Below, one piece after another: positions 35,930 through 44,940 of a stretch of 64,000 nucleotides of DNA. A program made the translations under genes and the position numbers. Every line of letters begins with the position of its first letter. Within the stretch, counting starts at the first letter, position 1. The notes under the pieces are model-generated. The model saw nothing but the letters and a program-made list of their open reading frames with translations. It did no database searches and was not told the DNA's origin. Source of the DNA: Bacillus inaquosorum KCTC 13429 (lineage in GTDB: Bacteria; Bacillota; Bacilli; Bacillales; Bacillaceae); the NCBI RefSeq assembly GCF_000332645.1, contig NZ_AMXN01000008.1, positions 143,291 to 207,290 of the forward strand, given 5' to 3'.

Positions 35930-36071
35930 TTTGTTCAAGGAGTCACCCCCTTGGTTTGAAGAAATCCTTACGGCTGTGATCTGCATACTCAGCCGGGAGG
36001 CATCCGCCGAAAATTCGATAACCTCCATCCTCGTCAACTAAGCCTTTTTCCGGGCGCTTAGTTCGGGCGCT
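35930..36071 (-). promoter_or_regulatory. glmS ribozyme riboswitch
   Basis: On the minus strand the leader reads AGCGCCCGAACTAAGCGCCC, then a purine-rich linker, GACGAGGATGGAGGTTATCG, TCGGCGGATGCCTCCC and GGGGGTGACTCCTT, matching the glmS ribozyme core. Self-cleavage is expected between A (36071) and G (36070) when glucosamine-6-phosphate binds, after which the 5'-hydroxyl mRNA is degraded. It ends about 110 bases before the glmS start codon. Confidence 0.95.
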
Positions 36072-36254
36072 ATCATTATAGGTAAAGCAATAATCCCGTC
36101 TTTTCTTCCTCAGAGAAAACAAGAACAAGACAAGCTTGATTTTACAGCATGTGCCATGAACGGTCAATTGTTTTTTAAACAACTTTGCCACATGTCTCAC
36201 AATTATCATATGTAAATCTCGCTTGTCTTGTTCGCTCTCTAATTATAGACTTCG

Positions 36255-37601
36255 TTACTCCAATCCCATTTCTGACCGGACGACTTCAGCAATGCGATTT
36301 ACATATTCATCGCACAGCTCTTTCGTCTTCGCTTCAGCCATGACACGGACGAGAGGTTCAGTGCCTGAAGGGCGCACCAAAATCCGGCCGTCGCCGTTCA
36401 TTTCTTTTTCAACTTCAGAAATAACAGCTTTTACTTTTTCGTTTTCTTCGACTTTATATTTATCAGTTACTCTCACATTGACTAACAGCTGCGGGAACTT
36501 CTGCATTTCAGCTGCAAGCTCTGACAGCGGCTTGCCTGTCGCTTTCAAAGTGTTCATCAGCATAATAGCAGACAATAATCCGTCTCCTGTCGTGTTGTAA
36601 TCAAGGAAAATAAGGTGTCCTGACTGCTCTCCGCCGACATTGTAGCCGTCTTTTTTCATCGCTTCTACTACGTAGCGGTCGCCGACAGCTGTCTGTACGC
36701 TTTTGATGCCTTCTTTTTCGAGCGCCTTATAGAAGCCGAGGTTGCTCATCACGGTTGAAACCACTGTATCATCCTTCAAACGGCCCTCTGATTTCAGGTG
36801 TTTTGAGCATATGTACATGATTTGGTCGCCGTCAACGATATTTCCTTTTTCATCGACAGCAATCAGGCGGTCGCCGTCACCGTCGAACGCAAGGCCCAGA
36901 TCGGCGTTTTTCTCTTTGACAAACGCGCTGAGCGCTTCCGGATGAGTCGATCCGACGCCGTCATTAATATTTAATCCGTTCGGGGAAGTTCCCATTGTTG
37001 ACACATCTGCATCTAAATCAGCAAACAGGTGTGTCGCCAAGGACGACGTTGCTCCATGAGCACAGTCAAGCGCTACATGAATACCTGTGAAATCTTCGTC
37101 AGCTGTCTGTTTTAAGAATTGCAAATATTTTTGGCCGCCTTCGAAATAATCATTTACAAGCCCAAGATCAGCTCCGACCGGTCTTGGCAGCTTATCCTCC
37201 GGTTCGTCCATCAGGCGCTCAATTTCAGCCTCCTGTTCATCAGAAAGCTTAAATCCGTCTCCCCCGAAAAACTTGATGCCGTTATCCTGCACTGGATTGT
37301 GAGAAGCAGAAATCATGACGCCTGCCTCTGCATCCATTGCTTTTGTTAAATAAGAGACACCAGGTGTAGAAATGACACCCAGACGCATGACTTCTGCGCC
37401 AATGGATAAAAGTCCGGCGACAAGGGCTCCCTCCAGCATATGGCCGGAGATCCGTGTATCGCGGCCTATCAGCACTTTTGGACGTTGTTTGTCTTTAGTC
37501 AGTACATAACCGCCGAAACGTCCGACTTTAAAGGCCAGCTCAGGTGTAAGCTCACTATTGGCGACACCTCTTACACCGTCTGTTCCAAAATACTTGCCCA
37601 T
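36255..37601 (-). CDS. glmM: Phosphoglucosamine mutase GlmM
   Basis: A 448-residue phosphohexomutase that turns glucosamine-6-phosphate into glucosamine-1-phosphate. The phosphoserine loop is [14 protein letters not shown] (Ser about 100), the metal loop DGDGDR lies near residue 240, the sugar-binding GGEQSGH near 325 and the phosphate-binding [12 protein letters not shown] near 410. It follows cdaR by 18 bases in the cdaA-cdaR-glmM operon, an arrangement conserved in Firmicutes where GlmM also binds and restrains CdaA. glmS is next but has its own leader. Confidence 0.98.
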   Translation of the reverse strand: MGKYFGTDGVRGVANSELTPELAFKVGRFGGYVLTKDKQRPKVLIGRDTRISGHMLEGALVAGLLSIGAEVMRLGVISTPGVSYLTKAMDAEAGVMISASHNPVQDNGIKFFGGDGFKLSDEQEAEIERLMDEPEDKLPRPVGADLGLVNDYFEGGQKYLQFLKQTADEDFTGIHVALDCAHGATSSLATHLFADLDADVSTMGTSPNGLNINDGVGSTHPEALSAFVKEKNADLGLAFDGDGDRLIAVDEKGNIVDGDQIMYICSKHLKSEGRLKDDTVVSTVMSNLGFYKALEKEGIKSVQTAVGDRYVVEAMKKDGYNVGGEQSGHLIFLDYNTTGDGLLSAIMLMNTLKATGKPLSELAAEMQKFPQLLVNVRVTDKYKVEENEKVKAVISEVEKEMNGDGRILVRPSGTEPLVRVMAEAKTKELCDEYVNRIAEVVRSEMGLE

Positions 37602-37619
37602 TTTATAATCGCTCCTTTT

Positions 37620-39074
37620 TTATTCCGATGAGGATTGTGAATCCGCAGTGGATTCGTCCTCATCCTGATCTTGGTTTTGATCTTTATTTTCGTCTTGTTT
37701 TTGATCATTGCTGTCTTTATCAGTGTTCGTTGTATCTTCTTGCTGCTTGTTATCTTGATCATTCGTTTGTTTATCTGTGTCATCCTGGTTTCCTGATGTA
37801 TTGCCACTGTTATCATTAGTCGATGTATTGCTTTTTTTGGACGTCAGCTTGATTTTGGCGTTTTTCTGCCCCAAGGACCAGGTTACATTCTGAGGCCCAT
37901 TTACTTCAAGCTTCACGCTATGCTCCCCATCATCTAAATCTGAAACATTCACATACAATTCAATATCAGATTTCTTCAGATTTTTTATATTAGCGGGAGA
38001 GCCTTTAGCCGTCACGTCTATCGCCTGCGATTCAGGATCTAGAAACTCAATGTTTTGCGAGCTGCTCAGCCCTATAGTCTTAATAAGGACATTCTCAAAT
38101 TTTTGATCCGCTTCACTATCAACTTCAATATGCAAAGTCACCTTTGACGGCGAGATTTTTTTGACGCCGTCAGGAAGCGGGATGTCTGCCTCGATATCGG
38201 AATCCTTGTTAATTTTGCTTAAATCTAAGCTGACGCCGTCAATAAATTCAAGAGAATCCAACACATCCTGAGAGCCGTAAACTGTTACCTCACTAGGGCT
38301 GGATTCAATATTCGCTATGCTGACACCGTCAGGAAGGCTTCCTGTCCGTTCAATTTTAAAAGGCACTTTTTTACTCGGGCTTGTCACCGGAACGGTAATC
38401 TTGATGACCGAGGGCTCCACGTCGACAGGAAGCGCGTTCCCGTCTTTATCATAAACAGTCACTTTCGCTTCCTTTTCAATCGTTTCATCTGCGTTTTCCA
38501 AATTCACTGAAGCTTTCACAAGAGAAATGTTATCAATCACATTTTTAGATCCCGTAATCTGCACATTTTTCGGACTGACAATCGGCTGCTCCGGAGAATA
38601 GCCTTTTTTCATCTTGTTTTTATTGTAGTACTCCACTTCTACGGGAAAGCTTTTGGTCGTCCGTTCTTGAATGGTCACTGTCGTAACAGACGGATTGATC
38701 GAGATTGTCAGCCCATCTGACACGTTTTTGGCCTTAAGCTCGACCTTATGTGTGCCGGTTTTTAAATTTTCCATGTCGGCATAAATTTCGAAGTTCTTTG
38801 TCTGCCTAGCCTTTTTCACGGCGCTTGTCGAGCCTTTTATCGTGACATTAACCGTTTGCGGGACACCTGTCACGACGTAATTTTCATCATCATAATACGC
38901 TTTGACCGGAATATCGGTCAGTGTTGCTTCATCAATTGTTGATGTCGGAAAGAAAGATTCACCCGGTTTTTTCGGAGTCGGTGCTTGATTGCTGTTAACC
39001 GCCACATAAAGCAAGAGCGCGAAAAGCAGAGCAATGATTTTCACAGCCCAGCGGTTGTTTAAGAATTTATCCAT
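37620..39074 (-). CDS. cdaR: CdaA regulator CdaR (YbbR repeats)
   Basis: A 484-residue extracytoplasmic protein anchored by one N-terminal membrane segment (about 8-27). Four YbbR beta repeats fill about residues 40-395. The C-terminal 75 residues are a disordered Asp/Asn/Gln/Lys/Ser tail. CdaR modulates the diadenylate cyclase CdaA. The start at 39074 (MDKFLNNRW) overlaps the end of cdaA by eight bases; the frame opened upstream is spurious. The acidic low-complexity tail is variable in this group. Confidence 0.95.
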   Translation of the reverse strand: MDKFLNNRWAVKIIALLFALLLYVAVNSNQAPTPKKPGESFFPTSTIDEATLTDIPVKAYYDDENYVVTGVPQTVNVTIKGSTSAVKKARQTKNFEIYADMENLKTGTHKVELKAKNVSDGLTISINPSVTTVTIQERTTKSFPVEVEYYNKNKMKKGYSPEQPIVSPKNVQITGSKNVIDNISLVKASVNLENADETIEKEAKVTVYDKDGNALPVDVEPSVIKITVPVTSPSKKVPFKIERTGSLPDGVSIANIESSPSEVTVYGSQDVLDSLEFIDGVSLDLSKINKDSDIEADIPLPDGVKKISPSKVTLHIEVDSEADQKFENVLIKTIGLSSSQNIEFLDPESQAIDVTAKGSPANIKNLKKSDIELYVNVSDLDDGEHSVKLEVNGPQNVTWSLGQKNAKIKLTSKKSNTSTNDNSGNTSGNQDDTDKQTNDQDNKQQEDTTNTDKDSNDQKQDENKDQNQDQDEDESTADSQSSSE

Positions 39075-39888
39075 TTTTCTTGCCCCTCCAATACCAGCGG
39101 TTAGAAGAAGTGTCTCTGGTGTTTTTCTTAAACTCGGCTTCAAGCATTTCTTTCAGCGCTTCTTCCGTCAGCTCTCTGTGAAGGTCGCCGTTCTTCGCCA
39201 CACTGACGCCGCCGGTCTCTTCAGACACAATAATCGTCAAACTGTCTGTTACTTCACTAATGCCGACAGCCGCCCTGTGCCGCGTACCCAGTTCTTTTGA
39301 AATAAACGGGCTTTCAGAAAGCGGCAGATAACAAGCGGCAGCGGCAATTTCATTATTCTTCATAATCACCGCACCGTCATGAAGCGGAGTGTTCGGAATA
39401 AAAATATTGATCAGCAGCTCAGAGCTGACCTTGGCATTCAATGGTATGCCGGTCTCAATATAATCCCCCATTCCAGTATCCCGCTCAATGGTCAGCAGGG
39501 CGCCTATACGGCGTTTCGCCATATAATTGATCGCCTTTGTGATTGCCTCAATCGTTTTCTGCTGCGCTTCCTCTACAGGCGTGCCGCTCCTTGAAAAAAA
39601 GCGGCCGCGGCCAAGCTGTTCAAGCGCTCTTCTCAGCTCAGGCTGAAAAATAATAATAATTGCTAAAAATCCCCATGTTATCGCTTGGTCCATCAGCCAT
39701 TGAAGCGTGCTGAGGCCCAAGTATTGGCTGGCCATACGGACAAGCACGATCACTACAATTCCTTTTAACAGCTGAACCGCTTTCGTGCCGCGTATCACCA
39801 TAATCAATTTATATATCACATACCAAACAAGGAGAATATCAACGGCATTGCCGAGGTACTGCAAAAAAGGGATATCCTCAAAAGCCAT
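39067..39888 (-). CDS. cdaA: Diadenylate cyclase CdaA
   Basis: A 273-residue c-di-AMP synthase. Three membrane helices (about 10-80) precede a DAC domain (about 100-260) with catalytic DGA in PLHDGAVIM (about 170) and RHR in GTRHRAAVG (about 203). It joins two ATP molecules into c-di-AMP, which controls potassium transport and wall homeostasis. The start is ATG 39888 (MAFEDIPF), the length known for B. subtilis. First gene of the cdaA-cdaR-glmM operon. Confidence 0.97.
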   Translation of the reverse strand: MAFEDIPFLQYLGNAVDILLVWYVIYKLIMVIRGTKAVQLLKGIVVIVLVRMASQYLGLSTLQWLMDQAITWGFLAIIIIFQPELRRALEQLGRGRFFSRSGTPVEEAQQKTIEAITKAINYMAKRRIGALLTIERDTGMGDYIETGIPLNAKVSSELLINIFIPNTPLHDGAVIMKNNEIAAAACYLPLSESPFISKELGTRHRAAVGISEVTDSLTIIVSEETGGVSVAKNGDLHRELTEEALKEMLEAEFKKNTRDTSSNRWYWRGKKNG

Positions 39889-39967
39889 TTCCTCGTCCTC
39901 CAAGATTTCAGTCATTTCGTATTTTGTGTTTTACGTGTTACGCATATGTACTTTACATAGCGAGCCC

Positions 39968-39973
39968 ATTATA
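39968..39973 (-). promoter_or_regulatory. Extended -10 promoter element before cdaA
   Basis: TGGTATAAT on the minus strand is an extended -10 element 80 bases before the cdaA start. A -35 box at the right spacing is weak, which extended -10 promoters tolerate. Confidence 0.5.
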
Positions 39974-40026
39974 CCACAATTCGATTTAGCAAGTGAAATG
40001 TGCCCGCCCTCTCAGCCCGTAAAAAA

Positions 40027-40056
40027 AGAGCAAAGCAACTGACGCGCTTTACTCTT
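40027..40056 (-). terminator. Terminator of sigW-rsiW
   Basis: On the minus strand AGAGTAAAGCGC pairs with GCTTTGCTCT and TTTTTTTAC follows. The rsiW stop codon lies inside the stem. Confidence 0.85.
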
Positions 40057-40675
40057 TTCCGTTTGGATCTAATGCATGGAGTACACTTTTCCCCGCAGAC
40101 TTCATTTTGTACCATGTCCAGTCGAATAATTGATTGATTTCTTCAATCTGACCGGTGACTTGTCCAGCAGAGGCCATATACTTTTCGCCGTTTACGACGG
40201 TTACATCCCCGTCTATTTTTCCTTTAATAATCAGCTTGCCGTTTTTAACAGTGACATCACCTTTGACCGTCTCACCCTCAGGCACGATCACAGTGTTGTT
40301 ATGCACCACAAGATTCGGCTGCTTGGACACGCTGAAATTGTGGTCATTATGCCAGCTGTTTAAAAAACCTCCGCCCATCAAAATGATGAATACCGCAGCA
40401 GCTGCGATAACGGGATGGGATCTGAACCATCTTTTCACAGAAGCTCTTTTCTTCTCCTTAGGCAATTTTGCCATGACGTTAGCGGTAAAATTCGCGGGGG
40501 CTTCAACATGCGATGTGCTCCGGACGAGCGCTATGGATTTTTCCATCTCATAAAAATGCTTTCTGCATTTCTCGCATGTCTCAAGATGTTCCTTTAATAC
40601 GTCTTCATCTTTTGGAAGGATATCTCCATCAAGATGCATATGCATAAGCTGCACAATTTGTTCAGGACAGCTCAT
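40049..40675 (-). CDS. rsiW: Anti-sigma-W factor RsiW
   Basis: A 208-residue membrane protein. The cytoplasmic zinc anti-sigma domain has HLETCEKC (His-x3-Cys-x2-Cys, about 30-37). One membrane helix (VIAAAAVFIILMGG, about 88-104) follows, and the extracytoplasmic part contains repeated GDVTVKNGKLIIKGKIDGD strands (shown in part). It holds SigW inactive until PrsW and RasP cleave it in response to envelope stress. It follows sigW by 13 bases. Confidence 0.97.
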   Translation of the reverse strand: MSCPEQIVQLMHMHLDGDILPKDEDVLKEHLETCEKCRKHFYEMEKSIALVRSTSHVEAPANFTANVMAKLPKEKKRASVKRWFRSHPVIAAAAVFIILMGGGFLNSWHNDHNFSVSKQPNLVVHNNTVIVPEGETVKGDVTVKNGKLIIKGKIDGDVTVVNGEKYMASAGQVTGQIEEINQLFDWTWYKMKSAGKSVLHALDPNGKE

Positions 40676-40688
40676 TTCATCACCCCAC

Positions 40689-41252
40689 TTAAAGATCCCT
40701 TAATTGTTTTCTGAGAGCCTCTCTGCCTCTGTGAATCCGCGTTTTTACAGTCCCCACAGGAATGTTCAGAATCTCGCCGATTTCAATTAATGAGAGTTCG
40801 TCAATATACTTTAATACGATGACTGTTCTGTATTTGTCAGGAAGCTTTAAAATCTTCTGCTGAATCGTGCTTGAGAGCTCCAGCGACACTACTGCATCTT
40901 CAGGCAAAACCCCATCTGCGGCGATTTGTGAATACATGGTCAAGCCTTCCGTACCAGCCACCTCTGCATCGAGGTAATAATCAGGCTTCTTTTTGCGAAT
41001 GCGGTCAATGGTCAAATTGGTCGCGATTCGATAAAGCCAAGTTGAAAATTTCCGGTTAATATCAAAACTGTCGATATTAACGTACGCTCTGATGAAAGCC
41101 TCCTGTGCAATATCCTCCGCCTCATGCACATTGCCAAGCATACGGTAGCAAAGCTGATAAATTTTATCCTTGTAAATATCTACGATGTCCGCAAATGCAT
41201 TTTGGTCGCCTTTTTTGACTTGCTTAATTCTCTTTTTAATCATCATTTCCAT
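40689..41252 (-). CDS. sigW: ECF sigma factor SigW
   Basis: A 187-residue ECF sigma factor: region 2 (DIVDIYKDKIYQLCYRML, then EDIAQEAFIRAY) and region 4 (LPDKYRTVIVLKYIDELSLIEIGEIL in part, and GTVKTRIHRGR). It directs the antimicrobial-peptide and detergent stress regulon. It is preceded by its own sigma-W promoter and followed by its anti-sigma factor. Confidence 0.98.
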   Translation of the reverse strand: MEMMIKKRIKQVKKGDQNAFADIVDIYKDKIYQLCYRMLGNVHEAEDIAQEAFIRAYVNIDSFDINRKFSTWLYRIATNLTIDRIRKKKPDYYLDAEVAGTEGLTMYSQIAADGVLPEDAVVSLELSSTIQQKILKLPDKYRTVIVLKYIDELSLIEIGEILNIPVGTVKTRIHRGREALRKQLRDL

Positions 41253-41286
41253 ATTTATCTAACCTCTGCCTTCACCGGTCTGTATG

Positions 41287-41314
41287 TATACGAGCTTCGT
41301 TTCAAAAGGTTTCA
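41287..41314 (-). promoter_or_regulatory. Autoregulatory sigma-W promoter
   Basis: On the minus strand TGAAAC (41309-41314) and CGTATA (41287-41292) are 16 bases apart, the sigma-W consensus. A second TGAAAC lies within the spacer. It starts transcription about 30 bases ahead of sigW. Confidence 0.93.
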
Positions 41315-41438
41315 ACTTTTTTATAAAATAAGTTTATCAAATTTTTGGCAGGGTGTAGATGGTAATTCGTGAATAAACTACCTTAACATATTTTTAAAAT
41401 TACTATACAGACTGAACAGTTAGAAATTGGAATGATTT

Positions 41439-41476
41439 TAAAAAGAAAAAAAGACACCTTTTGGTCAAAGGTGTCT
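41439..41476 (-). terminator. Terminator of the tRNA operon
   Basis: On the minus strand AGACACCTTTGACC-AAAAGGTGTCT forms the hairpin and TTTTTTTCTTTTT follows. It lies directly after tRNA-Gln. Confidence 0.92.
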
Positions 41477-41480
41477 GTGA

Positions 41481-41552
41481 CTGGGCTAGCTGGATTCGAA
41501 CCAACGCATGACGGAGTCAAAGTCCGTTGCCTTACCGCTTGGCTATAGCCCA
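41481..41552 (-). tRNA. tRNA-Gln (anticodon TTG)
   Basis: The acceptor arms TGGGCTA and TAGCCCA, the T arm GGTTCGAATCC and the anticodon loop CTTTGAC fold normally. The 3' CCA is not encoded. Last gene of a five-tRNA cluster on the minus strand. Confidence 0.95.
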
Positions 41553-41556
41553 ATAA

Positions 41557-41641
41557 TGGTGGAGGGGGGCAGATTCGAACTGCCGAACCCTGAGGGAGCG
41601 GATTTACAGTCCGCCGCGTTTAGCCACTTCGCTACCCCTCC
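41557..41641 (-). tRNA. tRNA-Tyr (anticodon GTA)
   Basis: An 85-base class II tRNA with a long variable arm (CTCCCTCAG region), acceptor GGAGGGG/CCCCTCC, anticodon loop ACTGTAAAT and encoded CCA. Confidence 0.96.
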
Positions 41642-41661
41642 ATATAGATGTAAGAAAAGAG

Positions 41662-41734
<73 letters not shown>

Positions 41735-41738
41735 AAAA

Positions 41739-41814
41739 TGGTGGAGGATGACGGGCTCGAACCGCCGACCCTCTGCTTGTAAGGCAGATGCTCTCCCAGC
41801 TGAGCTAATCCTCC
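41739..41814 (-). tRNA. tRNA-Val (anticodon TAC)
   Basis: Acceptor GGAGGAT/ATCCTCC, anticodon loop CTTACAA, T arm GGTTCGAGCC and encoded CCA. Confidence 0.96.
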
Positions 41815-41817
41815 AAA

Positions 41818-41892
41818 TGGTGACCCGTACGGGATTCGAACCCGTGTTACCGCCGTGAAAGGGCGGTGTCTTAACCGCTTGACCAACGGGCC
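41818..41892 (-). tRNA. tRNA-Glu (anticodon TTC)
   Basis: Acceptor GGCCCGT/ACGGGTC, anticodon loop CTTTCAC, T arm GGTTCGAATCC and encoded CCA. First gene of the cluster; a promoter lies 30 bases upstream. Confidence 0.96.
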
Positions 41893-41923
41893 GTTTGTGT
41901 TCTCGTCGAGCTGACAAAAGTTA

Positions 41924-41952
41924 TTATATACAGGTTACCCCCTGTTTGTAAA
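41924..41952 (-). promoter_or_regulatory. Promoter of the tRNA operon
   Basis: On the minus strand TTTACA (41947-41952) and a perfect TATAAT (41923-41928 region) are about 18 bases apart, some 32 bases before tRNA-Glu. Confidence 0.75.
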
Positions 41953-42072
41953 GAGGAAAATTAAATTTTTTATTTTCAAACTTTTTAACTCCTTTTTTAA
42001 CTGAAAAAGCCTCCCAACATTTATCATTTCTTTTATGATAGAGACAAACAAATCAAGAGAGGAGAAACCAAT

Positions 42073-42528
42073 ATGATTCTAGTCAGTTCTTGCCTTGGCG
42101 GCATTGAATGCAGATACAACGGCTCTCATGCCGCATCGGAGAAAATCAGAAAACTCGTCGAAGAAAATAAAGCAGTTATGGCATGCCCCGAGCTTCTCGG
42201 CGGCTTCTCAACTCCCCGCGAACCTGCAGAGATCATCGGAGGCAAAGGCGAGGATGTTCTCAATGGAACCGCGAAAATCGTGACAGCTTCAGGAGAAGAT
42301 GTAACAGAATTATATATGGAAGGCGCCGCTAAAACATTAGCTTACGCAAAAGAAATCAATGCCTCTGCCGTCATATTAAAAGAAAACAGTCCATCGTGCG
42401 GAAGCAGTTTTATCTATAACGGCACATTCTCTGGCAAAAAAATCGCCGGCAGCGGAGTGACTGCCGCACTGCTAAAACAAGCGGGCTACCGCGTCATTTC
42501 AGAAAACCAGCTAGACGACATATTGTAA
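42073..42528 (+). CDS. ybbK: DUF523 protein YbbK
   Basis: A 151-residue cytoplasmic protein of the DUF523 family: VSSCLGGIECRYNG at the N-terminus, CPELLGGFSTPREPAEI near residue 40 and LKENSPSCGSSFIY near 105. The conserved cysteines (SSCL, ACPE, PSCGS) suggest a metal or cluster site. Homologues are often fused to or located near DNA-photolyase or thioesterase genes, but the biochemistry is not settled. GAGAGGAG precedes the start. It forms an operon with ybbJ, 12 bases downstream. Confidence 0.88.
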   Translation: MILVSSCLGGIECRYNGSHAASEKIRKLVEENKAVMACPELLGGFSTPREPAEIIGGKGEDVLNGTAKIVTASGEDVTELYMEGAAKTLAYAKEINASAVILKENSPSCGSSFIYNGTFSGKKIAGSGVTAALLKQAGYRVISENQLDDIL

Positions 42529-42540
42529 GGAGGCCGCCAC

Positions 42541-43023
42541 ATGACTCAAGACATTTCTTTATCCTTCTATAAGCCTGAACATTTGCCGGAGCTTCAATCA
42601 TTCACGCTAAATAACGATGACAAACGCTTTACCTCTCTCCCCAAAGAGGTGCTGACTCAGGCCCTGGGCATACAGGACCGATATCCAGTTGTCATCTTAA
42701 AAGACGATCTGCCAGTCGGTTTTTTCATTTTACATACATCAAAAGAAACGCTTGCACCCTATTCTAACAATCCATTTGCTTTACTGCTCAGTTCCCTGTC
42801 TTTAAATGCTATGCATCACGGGAAAGGCTATGCCAAAAAAGCAATGCTTCAGCTTCCCTCTTTTGTGAGCGGTTATTTTCCATGGTGCGATGAAATGATC
42901 TTGGCCGTCAATCACCTGAACACACGAGCAAAGCACCTTTATATGAAAAGCGGGTTCCTTGATAAAGGACGGCGAAGAATCGGGCCGCTCGGGGAACAGC
43001 TGATTCTTCATTATTTCTTATAG
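42541..43023 (+). CDS. ybbJ: GNAT acetyltransferase YbbJ
   Basis: A 160-residue GNAT protein. The acetyl-CoA motif appears as HHGKGYAKKAMLQLP (about 98-112), and the terminal part has NTRAKHLYMKSGFLDKGRR, the usual C-terminal GNAT helix-strand. GTAAGGAGG precedes the ATG, and it follows ybbK by 12 bases. The acceptor is unknown. Confidence 0.87.
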   Translation: MTQDISLSFYKPEHLPELQSFTLNNDDKRFTSLPKEVLTQALGIQDRYPVVILKDDLPVGFFILHTSKETLAPYSNNPFALLLSSLSLNAMHHGKGYAKKAMLQLPSFVSGYFPWCDEMILAVNHLNTRAKHLYMKSGFLDKGRRRIGPLGEQLILHYFL

Positions 43024-43030
43024 TCTTGCA

Positions 43031-43092
43031 TGAAATAAAATTTCAAAAATACAAAAACATAGTTGAAATATCATGACAGAAATGAATATACT
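43031..43092 (+). promoter_or_regulatory. Promoter of the mur-nag-nam operon with upstream dyad
   Basis: TTGAAA (43063-43068) and TATACT (43087-43092) with an 18-base spacer form a sigma-A promoter. The palindrome TGAAATAAAATTTCA (43031-43045) lies just upstream and is a candidate operator for MurR, encoded in the operon. Confidence 0.6.
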
Positions 43093-43133
43093 GAATAATA
43101 AGATATATTATTTTTAAACAGGGGGGCATCCTC

Positions 43134-44048
43134 ATGTCAGAACCATTAAACCTTCACCGTCTTACAACGGAATCACGTAATAGCCAAACAGCGGAAATCC
43201 ACAAAGCAAACACGCTCGGCATCCTCAAAATGATTAATAACGAAGATTTGAAAGTTGCTGCCGCCGTTCAGCAGGTTCTCCCCGATATTAAAACAGCTGT
43301 CGACTGCGCGTACGACTCGTTTCAAAATGGAGGCCGCCTCATATACACAGGCGCCGGCACAAGCGGCAGACTCGGTGTCATGGATGCTGTTGAATGTCCT
43401 CCCACCTACAGCGTAAGCCCAGATCAGGTCATCGGAATCATGGCTGGAGGCCCCAAAGCATTTTTGCAGGCAGCAGAGGGCATTGAAGACAGTGAAGAAG
43501 CAGGAGCTGAGGATTTAAAAAACATACACCTCACTTCAAACGACACCGTCATTGCCATCGCAGCAAGCGGGCGCACACCCTATGCCTCAGGCGCCCTAAC
43601 ATACGCCCGCAAAGTCGGAGCACACACCATCGCCCTTACTTGTAATGAAAATTCCGCCATCAGCAAGGATGCGGATCACAGCATTGAGGTTGTCGTCGGA
43701 CCTGAGGCCATTACAGGATCAACACGTATGAAAGCCGCAACCGCTCATAAAATGATTCTAAACATGATATCCACCGCAGTAATGGTCAAAATCGGCAAGG
43801 TTTACGAAAACTTGATGGTGGACGTCAACGTCAGCAACAAAAAACTAAAAGAACGTGCCATCAGCATCATCCAAAGCCTCACAAACGCTTCATACGACAC
43901 AGCCAGAAACACACTGGAACAAGCCGATCATCACGTCAAAACGGCAATCGTCATGCTCAAAACACGTACAGATCAGGAACAAGCTAAGACATTGCTTAAT
44001 GAAGCAAACGGTTTTATAGACAAAGCAATCGAAAATTACCATTCATGA
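43134..44048 (+). CDS. murQ: N-acetylmuramic acid 6-phosphate etherase MurQ
   Basis: A 304-residue SIS-domain enzyme that splits the lactyl ether of MurNAc-6-phosphate to give GlcNAc-6-phosphate and D-lactate. Sugar-phosphate-binding loops are [21 protein letters not shown] (shown in part: GAGTSGRLG about 65-73) and AASGRTPY (about 145). It is the first gene of the MurNAc catabolic operon, and its substrate is delivered by MurP. GGGGGG precedes the ATG. Confidence 0.97.
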   Translation: MSEPLNLHRLTTESRNSQTAEIHKANTLGILKMINNEDLKVAAAVQQVLPDIKTAVDCAYDSFQNGGRLIYTGAGTSGRLGVMDAVECPPTYSVSPDQVIGIMAGGPKAFLQAAEGIEDSEEAGAEDLKNIHLTSNDTVIAIAASGRTPYASGALTYARKVGAHTIALTCNENSAISKDADHSIEVVVGPEAITGSTRMKAATAHKMILNMISTAVMVKIGKVYENLMVDVNVSNKKLKERAISIIQSLTNASYDTARNTLEQADHHVKTAIVMLKTRTDQEQAKTLLNEANGFIDKAIENYHS

Positions 44049-44063
44049 TAAGGAGAGACAAGA

Positions 44064-44915
44064 ATGGCAGCAGGCGGTTTAGCCATCATCCAATCAATGA
44101 AGCACAAGCTCCCTCCATCCGAGCGTAAACTTGCAGATTACATCCTAACTCATCCCCACAAAGCAATAGAAAGCACTGTCAGTGAAATCAGCGCCTTAGC
44201 CAATTCAAGTGACGCTGCCGTCATCAGGCTCTGCAAATCACTCGGATTAAAGGGATTTCAAGATTTAAAAATGAGAGTAGCAGGGGATCTGGCAAAGCCT
44301 ACTTTACAAGGTTACCGGGACATTTCTCCCCACGAACCGCTACACTCCATTTCTGAAAAGACAGCCGGCAATGCCATTCAGGCCATTCAGGATACTTCAG
44401 ACCTGATGGACTACAAAGAGCTGGAACGAGCGGTTTCTCTGCTTCTCAAAGCTCACACTGTGCATTTTATCGGCGTCGGGGCTTCCGGCATTGTCGCCAA
44501 GGACGCCCAGCAAAAATGGCTTCGCATTCATAAACAAGCTACCGCGTTCTCAGACACTCACCTTGTGGCATCTTTAATTGCAAATGCAGATAAGGATGAC
44601 ATCGTCTTCGCCATTTCGTTTTCGGGAGAGACGCAGGAAATCATTGAACTGCTCACCATGGCTAAGGAAAAAGGCATCACAACGATCAGCCTCACACAGT
44701 TCAGTCAGACATCCGTCTCTGCGCTAGCTGATGTCCCATTGTACACAGCACATTCCAACGAAGCCCTGATTCGAAGTGCAGCCACTTCCTCACGCCTCGC
44801 TCAGCTTTTTATGATTGATGTTTTGTTTTTAGGCATGGCTGCTGAGCAGTATGAAGAAACAACCGGCTATATCGATAAAACGAGAGCAGCCATACAATCT
44901 ATGAGAAAAAAATAA
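44064..44915 (+). CDS. murR: RpiR-type repressor MurR
   Basis: A 283-residue regulator: an N-terminal RpiR helix-turn-helix (about 1-78, with SALANSSDAAVIRLCKSLGL) and a SIS sugar-phosphate domain (about 110-250, with IGVGASGIVAKDAQ and FSGETQEI). It is expected to sense MurNAc-6-phosphate and repress the operon it lies in. It follows murQ by 15 bases with AAGGAGAG as ribosome-binding site. Confidence 0.95.
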   Translation: MAAGGLAIIQSMKHKLPPSERKLADYILTHPHKAIESTVSEISALANSSDAAVIRLCKSLGLKGFQDLKMRVAGDLAKPTLQGYRDISPHEPLHSISEKTAGNAIQAIQDTSDLMDYKELERAVSLLLKAHTVHFIGVGASGIVAKDAQQKWLRIHKQATAFSDTHLVASLIANADKDDIVFAISFSGETQEIIELLTMAKEKGITTISLTQFSQTSVSALADVPLYTAHSNEALIRSAATSSRLAQLFMIDVLFLGMAAEQYEETTGYIDKTRAAIQSMRKK

Positions 44916-44940
44916 GGCATCTTGAAGAGGAGGGGTTTTG

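Noticed and set aside
36071..36080. TATAATGATA directly before the glmS ribozyme cleavage site, as a -10 box
   Set aside because: Transcription from it would start downstream of the cleavage position and remove the scissile base, so the real promoter must lie further upstream.
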